A DNA stretch of 64,000 bases from Prevotella sp. GTDB taxonomy: Bacteria > Bacteroidota > Bacteroidia > Bacteroidales > Bacteroidaceae. Below the pieces are notes generated by a model. That model was not told where the DNA came from. It ran no database searches and saw only the letters and a program-made list of their open reading frames with translations. The stretch spans positions 26,837 to 90,836 of the forward strand of contig JAEAMQ010000089.1 of the NCBI GenBank assembly GCA_016901395.1, written 5' to 3'. The translations under genes and the position numbers were made by a program. The number at the start of each line of letters is the position of its first letter. Positions within the stretch are counted from its first letter, which is position 1. Below, piece by piece: positions 50,430-59,089 of the stretch.

Positions 50430-51947
50430 ATGAGGAAGGCGTCTTTCATCATTCTATTATTAAGTGGAATTGCAGTTGTCCATGCGCAAAATGTGTTGAC
50501 ACTTGACAGTTGTCGGGCACTTGCCTTGCGTAACAACAAGCAGATCAATGTCTCCAAACTGAAACAAGACGTGGCCCTCAATGTGAAGAAGGCCATGCGC
50601 ACCAAGTATCTTCCTAAGGTGGATGTGCTGGCTGGCTATGAGTTGACGAGCCGCGAAATCAGTGTGCTGAGCAAGGATCAGAAGACCCAGATCAGCAATA
50701 TGGGGACGTTAGGTCTGCAGCAGATAGGAACAGACCTGACCAATGGGTTTACATCCCAAATAACCAATATGGTGCAACAGGGCGTAATCTCTGCACAGCA
50801 AGCCCAACAATTAGGGGCGCTCATGCAGCAGATGGGTACAGGGCCCATGGCGCAGTATGTGGGACAAATGGGAAATACCATTGGACAGGAGGTAGTGAAG
50901 GCCTTCCGGACAGATACCCGCAACGTGTTTGGTGGGGCAGTGATGGTGCGTCAGCCCGTGTATATGGGCGGGGCAATCACGGCGGCCAACCGCATGGCGG
51001 ACATCACGGGCGAGATGGCCGACAACGACCTGAGCCTGAAAACACAGTCGACGCTCTACGGCATCGACCAGGCTTACTGGACCGTGGTGTCGCTGAAGCA
51101 GAAGCAGAAGCTGGCCAACAGTTACCGTGAACTGGTGAGAAAGCTGGACGATGATGTGCAAAAGATGATAAAGCAGGGGGTGGCGACACGTGCCGACGGA
51201 CTGCGGGTAGACGTGAAGGTGAACGAGGCTGACATGCAGATCACGCAGGTGGAAGACGGCTTGTCACTGGCCAAGATGCTGCTTTGCCAGCTTTGCGGAT
51301 TGCCGATGAACCAGGAAATCACCCTTGCCGATGAGGATCGCGACAACTTGGATGCAGGCATGGAGATGGCCAATACCTATATCCCAGATTCTACCTTGTC
51401 GTGCCGGCCGGAAATCAGGATGCTGCAGAACGTGGTTTCGCTTAGTGAACAGTCTACCAAACTGGTGCGGGCGGCCTATCTGCCGCATGTAGCCCTGACA
51501 GGTGGGTATCTTATCTCCAATCCCAATATGTTCAATGGATTTCAGAAGAAGTTCGGAGGCGTATGGAATATTGGTGTCCTTGTACAGGTGCCAGTGTGGA
51601 ACTGGTTTGAAGGAACCTATAAGGTGAGAGCGTCGAAGACGGCTACTCAGATGGCCCAGCTGGAGTTGGCTGATGCACAGGAGAAAATCAACCTGCAGAT
51701 TGCGCAGTGTCAATACAAGGTGAGTGAGGCGCATAAGCGGCTCGCTATGGCCGAGAAGAATATTAAAAGTGCCGAGGAAAACCTACGCTGTGCACAGGTA
51801 GGGTTTCGTGAGGGAGTGATGGAATCGACTGATGTCATGGCTGCACAGACTGCATGGCAGAAGGCACAGAGCCAGAAGATAGATGCCGAGGTGGAGGTGA
51901 AACTCAGCCAGGTGAACCTGAAGAAGGCTTTGGGCATACTAAATTGA
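50430..51947 (+). CDS. TolC-family outer-membrane efflux protein
   Basis: 505 residues with a signal peptide (MRKASFIILLLSGIAVVHA). The two TolC halves are visible: VLTLDSCRALALRNNKQINVSKLKQDVALN near the N-terminus (50482-50571), long helices with YGIDQAYWTVVSLKQKQ, and a second half with LSEQSTKLVRAAYLPHVALTGGY and GVLVQVPVWNWFEGTYKVRASK. An insertion rich in Gln/Met (TNMVQQGVISAQQAQQLGAL) around residues 110-150 is unusual. It forms the outer-membrane channel of the exporter encoded by this operon. Confidence 0.93.
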   Translation: MRKASFIILLLSGIAVVHAQNVLTLDSCRALALRNNKQINVSKLKQDVALNVKKAMRTKYLPKVDVLAGYELTSREISVLSKDQKTQISNMGTLGLQQIGTDLTNGFTSQITNMVQQGVISAQQAQQLGALMQQMGTGPMAQYVGQMGNTIGQEVVKAFRTDTRNVFGGAVMVRQPVYMGGAITAANRMADITGEMADNDLSLKTQSTLYGIDQAYWTVVSLKQKQKLANSYRELVRKLDDDVQKMIKQGVATRADGLRVDVKVNEADMQITQVEDGLSLAKMLLCQLCGLPMNQEITLADEDRDNLDAGMEMANTYIPDSTLSCRPEIRMLQNVVSLSEQSTKLVRAAYLPHVALTGGYLISNPNMFNGFQKKFGGVWNIGVLVQVPVWNWFEGTYKVRASKTATQMAQLELADAQEKINLQIAQCQYKVSEAHKRLAMAEKNIKSAEENLRCAQVGFREGVMESTDVMAAQTAWQKAQSQKIDAEVEVKLSQVNLKKALGILN

Positions 51948-51986
51948 AAAATAACAACTGAACAATATCATAAAATGAGCTAAATC

Positions 51987-52973
51987 ATGTCAGCTAAAAC
52001 ACAACATAACAACATTTTGCTTGCCATCCTTGGACTTATTATCGTGGTGGTAACTGTGGGTCTCATCGGCTTCTTTACCTTAGGAAAGACAGATGATATC
52101 ATACAAGGGGAAGTAGAGGTTTCGGAGTATAGGGTCAGTTGTAAACTCCCCAGCCGACTGGTGGAGATGCGTGTCAAAGAAGGCGATTATGTCCATGTAG
52201 GTGACACATTGGCCATTCTGGAGATGCCCGAAATCAATGCACAACAGAAGGTGGCGGAGGCCACCGAGGGTGCCACCGAGGCTTTGAGCAGTCTGGCCGA
52301 GGCTGGTGCAAGAAAGGAACAGATACAGAGTGCTTACCAACTCATGCAGCAGGCTATGGCTGCAGAGGAGATTGCCCGAAAGAGTTACACCCGCATGCAG
52401 AATCTTTACGATGAGGGGGTGATGAGTGCGCAGAAGCGTGACGAGGCATTTGCGGCGTTTAAGGCTGCCGAGGCGCAGGTACAGGTGATGAAAAGTCAGT
52501 ATGAACTGGCCAAGAGTGGGGCACGCGAGCAGGAGAAAGCCGTGGCCCGAAAGAATGCACAGGCTGCCAAAAGTGCAGTGGATGTGGTGAAATCAGTGTT
52601 GCGTGAGATGGTTCAGGTATCAAATGTAGAGGGAGAGGTGAGTTCCATCTATCCCAAAGTAGGCGAGCTGGTGGGCATGGGCTCACCCATCATGAGCATC
52701 TCTGTGATGAGCGATATATGGGGAACGTTCAACATTCGGGAAGACCAGCTGAAGGGAATGAAGGTGGGCGACACCTTCACGGCTTATTCACCAGCCTTCA
52801 GCAAGGATGTGAAAATGAAGGTTTACTATATCAAGGATGAGGGATCGTATGCTGTCTGGAAGGCCACCAAGAGCAACGGACAGTATGATTTGAAGACGTT
52901 TGAGGTGAAGGCTCGGTTTGTCAACAAGTTCGATGGACTGAGACCGGGTATGTCGTTGATAGTCAAGAAATGA
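51987..52973 (+). CDS. HlyD/EmrA-type periplasmic adaptor (membrane fusion protein)
   Basis: 328 residues. N-terminal membrane anchor (ILLAILGLIIVVVTVGLIGFF), lipoyl half-motif VSCKLPSRLVEMRVKEGDYVHVGDTLAILE, an alpha-helical hairpin (about 90-205), the second lipoyl half (NVEGEVSSIYPKVGELVGMGSP) and a beta-barrel domain. It links the inner-membrane permeases to the TolC channel. Overlaps the next gene by 4 bases (ATGA). Confidence 0.93.
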   Translation: MSAKTQHNNILLAILGLIIVVVTVGLIGFFTLGKTDDIIQGEVEVSEYRVSCKLPSRLVEMRVKEGDYVHVGDTLAILEMPEINAQQKVAEATEGATEALSSLAEAGARKEQIQSAYQLMQQAMAAEEIARKSYTRMQNLYDEGVMSAQKRDEAFAAFKAAEAQVQVMKSQYELAKSGAREQEKAVARKNAQAAKSAVDVVKSVLREMVQVSNVEGEVSSIYPKVGELVGMGSPIMSISVMSDIWGTFNIREDQLKGMKVGDTFTAYSPAFSKDVKMKVYYIKDEGSYAVWKATKSNGQYDLKTFEVKARFVNKFDGLRPGMSLIVKK

Positions 52974-54142
52974 GGGAAATAGCCAGCAGACTTTATCATC
53001 TTGCCCTCCGTGAGTTGGGAATCATGCGGCGGAACCCCATCTATGGGTTCTGCACGGTGTTTTTTCCCCTTATCACCATACTCTTCTTCACATCGTTGAT
53101 GAATGAAGGAGTGCCTTTCAAGATGCCTGTTGGCGTAGTGGATCAGGACAATACACAGACTTCACGTGCGATGGTGAGGCAGCTGGATGCTTTCCAGACC
53201 ACCCGCATTGTGAGCCATTACGGTAATGTGAACGATGCGCGTGAGGCCATTCAGCGCAACGAAATCTATGCCTTCCTGTTCATTCCAAAGGGTACTACCA
53301 GTGGGTTGATGACCCAAAACCAACCCAAAATCTCCTTTTATTATAGCAATGTGACGCTGGTTGCCGGTTCGATGCTGTATCGCGACCTGAAGACTATCGC
53401 CTCACTGGGTTCAGCTTCGGCGGCTTCTACCAAGCTGGCTGCGGTGGGAAAGACGGGGCATGAGATTCGTACTTTCCTTCAACCGATAGCTGTCGACCTC
53501 CACATGATCAGCAATCCGTGGGCCAACTACAATGTTTATCTGAGCACTTCGATGGTTCCCGGCGTGCTGATGATATTCATATTCTTGCTCACGCCGTATT
53601 CCATTGGAACCGAATTGAAGTTTCGTCGTTCGCGCCAATGGATCAAGATGTCGGGCGGAAACATGTATCTCGCCCTGTTGGGAAAACTCTTGCCCCAGAC
53701 CATTTTGTTCCTGACGATGCTCTATGGCTTCGATTTCTACATCTTTTATGTATTGGGTTTCCCGCATCCCGGAGGCCTTTGGCCCATCCTTTTGAGTGGA
53801 TTGCTGGCGGTGTTGGGCTGTCAGGGCTTTGGCATTTTTGCCTTTGGCATCATGCCTTCGCTCCGCATGTCGATGTCGGTGTGCTCGCTTTGGTCGGTGA
53901 TGAGCTTCTCGTTGTGTGGCGCCACCTATCCCGTCTTTGCGATGGACAGAGTGATTCAGACCATTGCACAGCTTTTCCCGTTGAGGCATTATTACATGAT
54001 GTATCAGATGAACGTCTTCAATGGTTTCCCGTTGACAGATGCCTGGTTCAACATCATGGCTCTTTTCATCTTTATCGCACTGCCCATATTCGCTATTCCC
54101 AACCTCAGAAGGGCAATGCTTGTGTATGTTTATATCCCGTGA
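52970..54142 (+). CDS. ABC-2 type transporter permease, first
   Basis: 390 residues. An N-terminal membrane segment (GFCTVFFPLITILFFTSLM) is followed by a large periplasmic domain (about 45-190: FKMPVGVVDQDNTQTSRAMV), then five membrane segments in the C-terminal half (VPGVLMIFIFLLTPYSIG, LLPQTILFLTMLYGFDFYIF, LLSGLLAVLGCQGFGIFAFG and others) and the family motif FPLRHYYMMYQ. This is the YhhJ/YbhR build. No ATP-binding domain is fused to it or encoded next to it. Confidence 0.92.
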   Translation: MREIASRLYHLALRELGIMRRNPIYGFCTVFFPLITILFFTSLMNEGVPFKMPVGVVDQDNTQTSRAMVRQLDAFQTTRIVSHYGNVNDAREAIQRNEIYAFLFIPKGTTSGLMTQNQPKISFYYSNVTLVAGSMLYRDLKTIASLGSASAASTKLAAVGKTGHEIRTFLQPIAVDLHMISNPWANYNVYLSTSMVPGVLMIFIFLLTPYSIGTELKFRRSRQWIKMSGGNMYLALLGKLLPQTILFLTMLYGFDFYIFYVLGFPHPGGLWPILLSGLLAVLGCQGFGIFAFGIMPSLRMSMSVCSLWSVMSFSLCGATYPVFAMDRVIQTIAQLFPLRHYYMMYQMNVFNGFPLTDAWFNIMALFIFIALPIFAIPNLRRAMLVYVYIP

Positions 54143-54143
54143 T

Positions 54144-55460
54144 ATGGAGAAAGACAGTCTGTTATATAGGATAAAGGAAGGCCTGAGCGATACCTGTTAT
54201 ATCTGGGTAAAGGAAATGAGGAGTACCATAACCGATGAAGGTGTGCTCATTTTCTGTATCCTCGTGCCCCTGCTTTACCCCTTGCTCTATTCGTGGATAT
54301 ATAATAATGAGGTGGTGAGAGAGGTGCCGGTGGCGGTCGTCGACTTGTCACACTCCAGCCTTTCACGGCAGTTTATCCGCAATTTTGATGCCAGTCCCGA
54401 CACCCGTGTGGCCTATTATTGCAGTTCATTGGATGAGGCAAAAGAGCTGACAGGGAAGCAACAGGTGCACGGAACGCTCCTTTTCCCGGAGAATTTTGAT
54501 ACGAAAGTCAATCGCCATGAGCAGACGATGGTCAGTGTTTATGCCGATATGAGCCTCATGTTGACCTATAAAGCCATCTTTCAGACGGCCCAGGCGGTGA
54601 GCACAAAACTTAATTCCGGCATACAGTTGAAGCAGGTAAGGAATTACACTGACCGTGATGACGAGGTGACAACCAAGCCTCTTGACTTTGACGAAATACC
54701 CATTTTCAATACCACCGGAGGCTATGGCAACGCGATATTACCCGGTGTTCTCATGCTGATATTGCAGCAAACGTTGTTGCTCGGCATTGGTCTTGCGGCA
54801 GGAACGGCACGCGAAAACAACCGCTATCAGGACTTGGTGCCCATCTCCAAGCATTATAACGGCATCTTCCGGATAGTCTTGGGCAAGTCGATGTGCTACT
54901 TCATGCTCTACGCCGTGATGGGAACCTATCTGGCATTGGTCGTTCCTCGCCTGTTCCATTACATCTCATTGGTGTCGGCGGAGACCTTGGCGGGATTGCT
55001 TTTGCCCTATATTCTGTCGTGCATTTTCTTTGGAATGATGCTCTCTTGCTTGGTAAGGTATCGCGAAAATGTGATGCTTCTCGTGGTGTTTACGTCCGTT
55101 CCATTCCTGTTTATGACCGGACTGAGCTGGCCACAATCCAATATGCCTGGCTTCTGGCAGGGCATTGCATACCTCATTCCGTCTACTTTCGGAGTGCGGG
55201 GATTTCTCAGAATATCATCGATGGGGGCGTCGTTGTCGGATATTCAAGTGGAATATCAGGCGCTTTGGATACAGGTTTTCGTGTATTTCCTGTTGACTTG
55301 TGCGGTGTATCGCTATCAAATCAACACCACTCGCAAGCGTGCTTTCGACCACATGCAGAGGTTGAAGGAGAAAGCACAGGAAGCCAAGGCCAGGAAAAGT
55401 CAGTCACAACCCACTTCTTCCCCAGTGCATCAGGGGGAAGAAATACCTGCCCAGGGTTGA
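54144..55460 (+). CDS. ABC-2 type transporter permease, second
   Basis: 438 residues from the ATG at 54144, 1 base after the previous stop; the frame stays open upstream inside the first permease and was trimmed. Layout parallels its partner: membrane segment EGVLIFCILVPLLYPLLYSWIY, periplasmic domain with VREVPVAVVDLSHSSLSRQFIRNFDASPDTRVAYYCSS (54314-54427), five C-terminal membrane segments, and the motif FLFMTGLSWPQSNMPGFWQ. A charged tail (KRAFDHMQRLKEKAQEAKARK) ends the protein. The two permeases probably form a heterodimer. Confidence 0.92.
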   Translation: MEKDSLLYRIKEGLSDTCYIWVKEMRSTITDEGVLIFCILVPLLYPLLYSWIYNNEVVREVPVAVVDLSHSSLSRQFIRNFDASPDTRVAYYCSSLDEAKELTGKQQVHGTLLFPENFDTKVNRHEQTMVSVYADMSLMLTYKAIFQTAQAVSTKLNSGIQLKQVRNYTDRDDEVTTKPLDFDEIPIFNTTGGYGNAILPGVLMLILQQTLLLGIGLAAGTARENNRYQDLVPISKHYNGIFRIVLGKSMCYFMLYAVMGTYLALVVPRLFHYISLVSAETLAGLLLPYILSCIFFGMMLSCLVRYRENVMLLVVFTSVPFLFMTGLSWPQSNMPGFWQGIAYLIPSTFGVRGFLRISSMGASLSDIQVEYQALWIQVFVYFLLTCAVYRYQINTTRKRAFDHMQRLKEKAQEAKARKSQSQPTSSPVHQGEEIPAQG

Positions 55461-55519
55461 CAATCAAACAGTAATATTTAAAGGATAAAGATGAAAGGAT
55501 GGGGTAGGACCGTATTCAA

Positions 55520-57607
55520 CTAAAACGGAATACGGTAGTCACACCCTTCCTTCCAGCGCGAACAGCCCCAGGCCGACCGGCCTTTGATGAGGTGACCTTG
55601 TCCACATTTGGGACAAATGTCGCCTTCCTTGGGACTCAATGTGGTGGTCTCCTGCGTGGCAGAAGCCTTTGCAGGCTTCGTCTTTTTGGCTCGTGGGGCA
55701 CACTTCTTGGCCGTTTTTTGTGTGGAAGCATCACCGCTTTTCGTCGGCGTTGAGGGCGAAGGCGACGGTTCCGGCTCCCCGCCTTCAATCTGACGGTTGC
55801 TCCGATCGTGCATCACGTCTATCACAATCTTCGACACTTGCTCCTTCAACTCATTGATAAACTGCTCTGGACTGTACTGCTTGTGCTCGATATCGCGCAG
55901 TTTTTTCTCCCAGATGCCTGTCAGTTCGCAACTCGTCAGGAGTCGCTCGTGTATCGTATCAATCAGCTGAATGCCTGTCGGGGTGGCGGCAAGGTTCTTG
56001 CGTTCGCGTCTGATATAATGCCTTTTGAACAGCGTTTCGATAATTCCCGCACGCGAAGACGGACGTCCGATGCCGTTCTCTTTCATCGCGGCGCGCAACT
56101 CTTCGTCGTCAACAAACTTGCCTGCAGTCTCCATAGCCCGCAGCAAACTTGCCTCGGTGTAGTGCTTCGGCGGCAGCGTCTGTTTCTCGGTGAGTGTTGG
56201 CTGATGAGACCCTGACTCTCCTTTAACAAACGTGGGCAGCGTCACCTCCTCGTCTCCACGCTTTCCTTCCTCTTCGTCCTGTTGCGTTTCCTCCTTCGAA
56301 TAGACCGCACGCCAACCTGGATCGAGAATCTCTTTGCCCGATGTTCTGAACTCCACCTCGTCCACTTTGCCCAGCACTGTTGTTGTGGAAAACTTACAGT
56401 TGGGGTAGAATGCGGCAATAAACCGACGGGCAATCAGGTCGTAAACCTTCAGCTCCATGTCTAAAAGTCCGCTCGGAACCTGCCCCGTGGGGATGATGGC
56501 ATGGTGGTCTGTCACCTTCGATGTGTCGAAAATCCGTTTGGTCTTGGGCAATTTGGGCGATGTCTCAGCCAGCGTTTTGATCATCTGCAGATAGGGCTTT
56601 TGTCCTGCCACCATCATCTGGCTCACCCCGTTGAGTATTCCCGGGCACTGCGGATAGATGTCGTCAGACAGATATTGGGTATCCACACGGGGATAAGTGG
56701 TGAGTTTTTTCTCATACAAAGCTTGTATAAGGTTGAGTGTCATCTCTGCCGAGAACCCAAATTTGCGGTTGCAATCCACCTGCAGCGACGTGAGGTCGTA
56801 GAGCTGTCGCGGCTGTTCCTTGCCTTGTTTCTTCTGCACACTCGTCACCACAAACGGCTTGCCGTCGATGGTGGCGAAGTCTTTCTCACCCTCTTCCTTG
56901 GACATATATCGTCCGGAAGTGGCGGTAAACAGGGTATCGCGGTATATGGTGGACAGCACCCAATAGGGTTCTGGCTTGAAATTGTCTATTTCCTTCTGTC
57001 GGTTTACAATCAGCGCGAGGGTGGGGGTCTGCACGCGTCCGATGGACAACACCTGATGATTGCGCCCATACATCAGCGTGTAGAGGCGTGTGGCATTCAT
57101 TCCCAGTAGCCAGTCGCCGATGGCACGGCTGAGTCCGGCCATGTAGAGCGTCTCGTAATCCCGCTGTTCCTTGAGGTTGTTAAATCCTTCCTTGATGGCC
57201 TCGTCGGTCATCGACGAAATCCAAAGACGCTTCACCGGACATTTCACATGGGCCAACTGCATGACCCATCGCTGTATCAACTCACCCTCCTGACCGGCAT
57301 CTCCGCAGTTGATAATCTCGTCGGCCTCGCTGTAAAGTTTCTCAATGGTCTTGAATTGCTTTTCGATTCCCTCGCCCGGGATGAGCTTGATGCCAAACCG
57401 AGCGGGAATCATTGGCAGGGCTGCGAGTGTCCAGAACTTCCAGTTGGTGAGATAATCGTTGGGTTCTTTCAGCTCACACAGGTGTCCGAAAGTCCATGTT
57501 ACCTGGTAGCCGTTGCCTTCCATGTAACCGTCTTTCTGAGTATTCGCCCCAAGGATACGTGCAATATCACGAGCCACACTGGGTTTCTCCGCAATGCAAA
57601 CTTTCAT
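55520..57607 (-). CDS. topB: DNA topoisomerase III (type IA)
   Basis: 695 residues. TOPRIM domain at the N-terminus (VCIAEKPSVARDIARILGAN, then INCGDAGQEGELI with the metal-binding acidic residues), domain with RVQTPTLALIVNRQKEI, and the catalytic Tyr in TTYPRVDTQYLSDDIY (near residue 305). Also NGIGRPSSRAGIIETL. After a Ser/Pro/Lys-rich linker the C-terminus carries one four-Cys zinc ribbon (CPKCGQGHLIKGRSAWGC with a further Cys). Length and motifs match TopB rather than TopA. Convergent with the exporter operon. Confidence 0.95.
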   Translation of the reverse strand: MKVCIAEKPSVARDIARILGANTQKDGYMEGNGYQVTWTFGHLCELKEPNDYLTNWKFWTLAALPMIPARFGIKLIPGEGIEKQFKTIEKLYSEADEIINCGDAGQEGELIQRWVMQLAHVKCPVKRLWISSMTDEAIKEGFNNLKEQRDYETLYMAGLSRAIGDWLLGMNATRLYTLMYGRNHQVLSIGRVQTPTLALIVNRQKEIDNFKPEPYWVLSTIYRDTLFTATSGRYMSKEEGEKDFATIDGKPFVVTSVQKKQGKEQPRQLYDLTSLQVDCNRKFGFSAEMTLNLIQALYEKKLTTYPRVDTQYLSDDIYPQCPGILNGVSQMMVAGQKPYLQMIKTLAETSPKLPKTKRIFDTSKVTDHHAIIPTGQVPSGLLDMELKVYDLIARRFIAAFYPNCKFSTTTVLGKVDEVEFRTSGKEILDPGWRAVYSKEETQQDEEEGKRGDEEVTLPTFVKGESGSHQPTLTEKQTLPPKHYTEASLLRAMETAGKFVDDEELRAAMKENGIGRPSSRAGIIETLFKRHYIRRERKNLAATPTGIQLIDTIHERLLTSCELTGIWEKKLRDIEHKQYSPEQFINELKEQVSKIVIDVMHDRSNRQIEGGEPEPSPSPSTPTKSGDASTQKTAKKCAPRAKKTKPAKASATQETTTLSPKEGDICPKCGQGHLIKGRSAWGCSRWKEGCDYRIPF

Positions 57608-57691
57608 AATGGATGTGAGTGTTATACCGCAAAGTTACAAAAAAGTTTGGTTAAATATATACAATTCAACTCCCCGTTGCTTTTTTTTCAG

Positions 57692-57719
57692 TATTTTTGT
57701 TCTATCGTACGAACAAAAA
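57692..57719 (+). promoter_or_regulatory. lutA promoter box overlapping a palindrome
   Basis: The -7 TATTTTTG (57692-57699) overlaps a perfect inverted repeat TTTTTGTTC-TATCGTAC-GAACAAAAA (57694-57719) that ends 4 bases before the lutA ATG. Its place across the expected transcription start is what one would see for a repressor operator or a 5' stem. Confidence 0.55.
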
Positions 57720-57723
57720 CGTT

Positions 57724-58467
57724 ATGAAAATTGGATTATTTATACCATGCTATGTCGATGCCCTTTATCCGGAGGCAGGCATAGCCACTTACAAGTTGCT
57801 TACCCATCTTGGTCTCGACGTTAGTTATCCCGAGAAACAGACCTGCTGCGGACAGCCTATGGCTAATGCTGGATTTGAGGACATGGCCGCCCCGCTTGCC
57901 CGCAAATACGACGATATGTTCCAGGAGTTCGACTATGTTGTGGCTCCCTCGGCATCGTGCGCAGCCTTCGTGCGCTATTTCCACCCCAATCTTCTCAAGG
58001 ACGAAGACCATCCCTGTATGGCTTCGGGGAAGACGGTGGACATCGTGGAGTTTCTGCACGACATTATGAAAGTGAAGTCGTTGCCGGGCAGTTTTCCCCA
58101 TGTGGTGAGCGTGCACAACAGCTGTCACGGCGTGCGTGAGCTGGGCCTCTCGTCTCCGTCGGAGCGTCATGTCGCCCCGTTCAACAAGATTATCGACTTG
58201 CTCCAGCTGAAGGCCGACATCACCATCAAGGAGCCGGAGCGTCCCGACGAGTGCTGTGGCTTTGGCGGAATGTTTGCCGTTGAGGAGCCCGACGTGTCCA
58301 TCCGTATGGGCAACGACAAGATAGCACGCCATATCGCCACCGGTGCAGAATACATCACAGGAGCCGATTCCTCCTGTCTGATGCACATGCAAGGACTGGC
58401 AAAGAGAGAGAAAAAGGACATCAAATTCATTCATGTGGCACAGATATTGGCGGAGGGGATTGGTTAA
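57724..58467 (+). CDS. lutA: Iron-sulfur protein of the L-lactate oxidation complex, LutA/LldE-like
   Basis: 247 residues from the ATG at 57724. Two CCG-type cysteine-rich domains: PCYVDALYPEAG with TCCGQPMANAGF (about residues 10-48) and VHNSCHGVRELG with DECCGFGGMFAVEEP (about 132-190). This is the heterodisulfide-reductase-like domain pair of LutA. It works with LutB and LutC encoded downstream to oxidise lactate to pyruvate. The 622-base gap before lutB is filled by a tandem repeat array. Promoter and palindrome at 57692-57719. Confidence 0.92.
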   Translation: MKIGLFIPCYVDALYPEAGIATYKLLTHLGLDVSYPEKQTCCGQPMANAGFEDMAAPLARKYDDMFQEFDYVVAPSASCAAFVRYFHPNLLKDEDHPCMASGKTVDIVEFLHDIMKVKSLPGSFPHVVSVHNSCHGVRELGLSSPSERHVAPFNKIIDLLQLKADITIKEPERPDECCGFGGMFAVEEPDVSIRMGNDKIARHIATGAEYITGADSSCLMHMQGLAKREKKDIKFIHVAQILAEGIG

Positions 58468-59089
58468 TTCAAAATTCATAATTCAAAATTCAAAATTATT
58501 CCATTCGGCCAAGATAGGGCCACAGAGACTTTACGTTTCGGTCAACCCAAAGGGATATACCAATCAATGGTGAGTTTTGAATAGAGCAATGGACCTAATG
58601 CAGAGATTAATAATATATATTGTATCAAACGATGCCCCCCAGCGCGCGAGCCAATAATACATGTTTAATGGAACACCAAGCCCCAATGCGCAAGCCAATA
58701 ATATATGTTTAATGGAATGACAAACTCCAATGCGCAAGCCAATAATATATGTTTAATGGAACACCAAGCTCCAACGCGCGAGCCAATAATGTATGTTTAA
58801 TGGAACACCAAGCTCCAATGCGCGAGCCAATAATGTATGTTTAATGGAACACCAAGCTCCAACGCGCAAGCCAATAATATATGTTTAATGGAACACCAAG
58901 CTCCAATGCGCGAGCCAATAATATATGTTTAATGGAATGACAAGCTCCAACGCGCGAGCCAATAATGTATATTTAATGGAACGACAAACTCCAACGCGCG
59001 AGCCAATAATGTATGTTGAACGGCGCGATGTCCCCCAACGCGCGAGCCAATTTTGAATTTTGAATTTTGAATTTTGAATTAAAAAAGCA
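58468..59089. repeat. 44-bp tandem array (10 units) inside the lut cluster, with flanking inverted repeats
   Basis: Nine well-conserved units start every 44 bases from 58651 to 59003 (ending 59046), preceded by one decayed unit at 58607. A unit reads ccaataatatatgtttaatg, then gaacaccaagctccaatgcg, then cgag. The array is bounded on the left by repeated AATTCAAAATTC (about 58468-58497) and on the right by repeated AATTTTGAATTTTG (59050-59082), which are inverted relative to each other. The units are contiguous, with no spacers. The first and last units share the variant GATGxCCCCC. Confidence 0.95.

Noticed and set aside
58607..59046. CRISPR array
   Set aside because: Repeats are head-to-tail with a 44-bp period and no unique spacers; no cas genes nearby.
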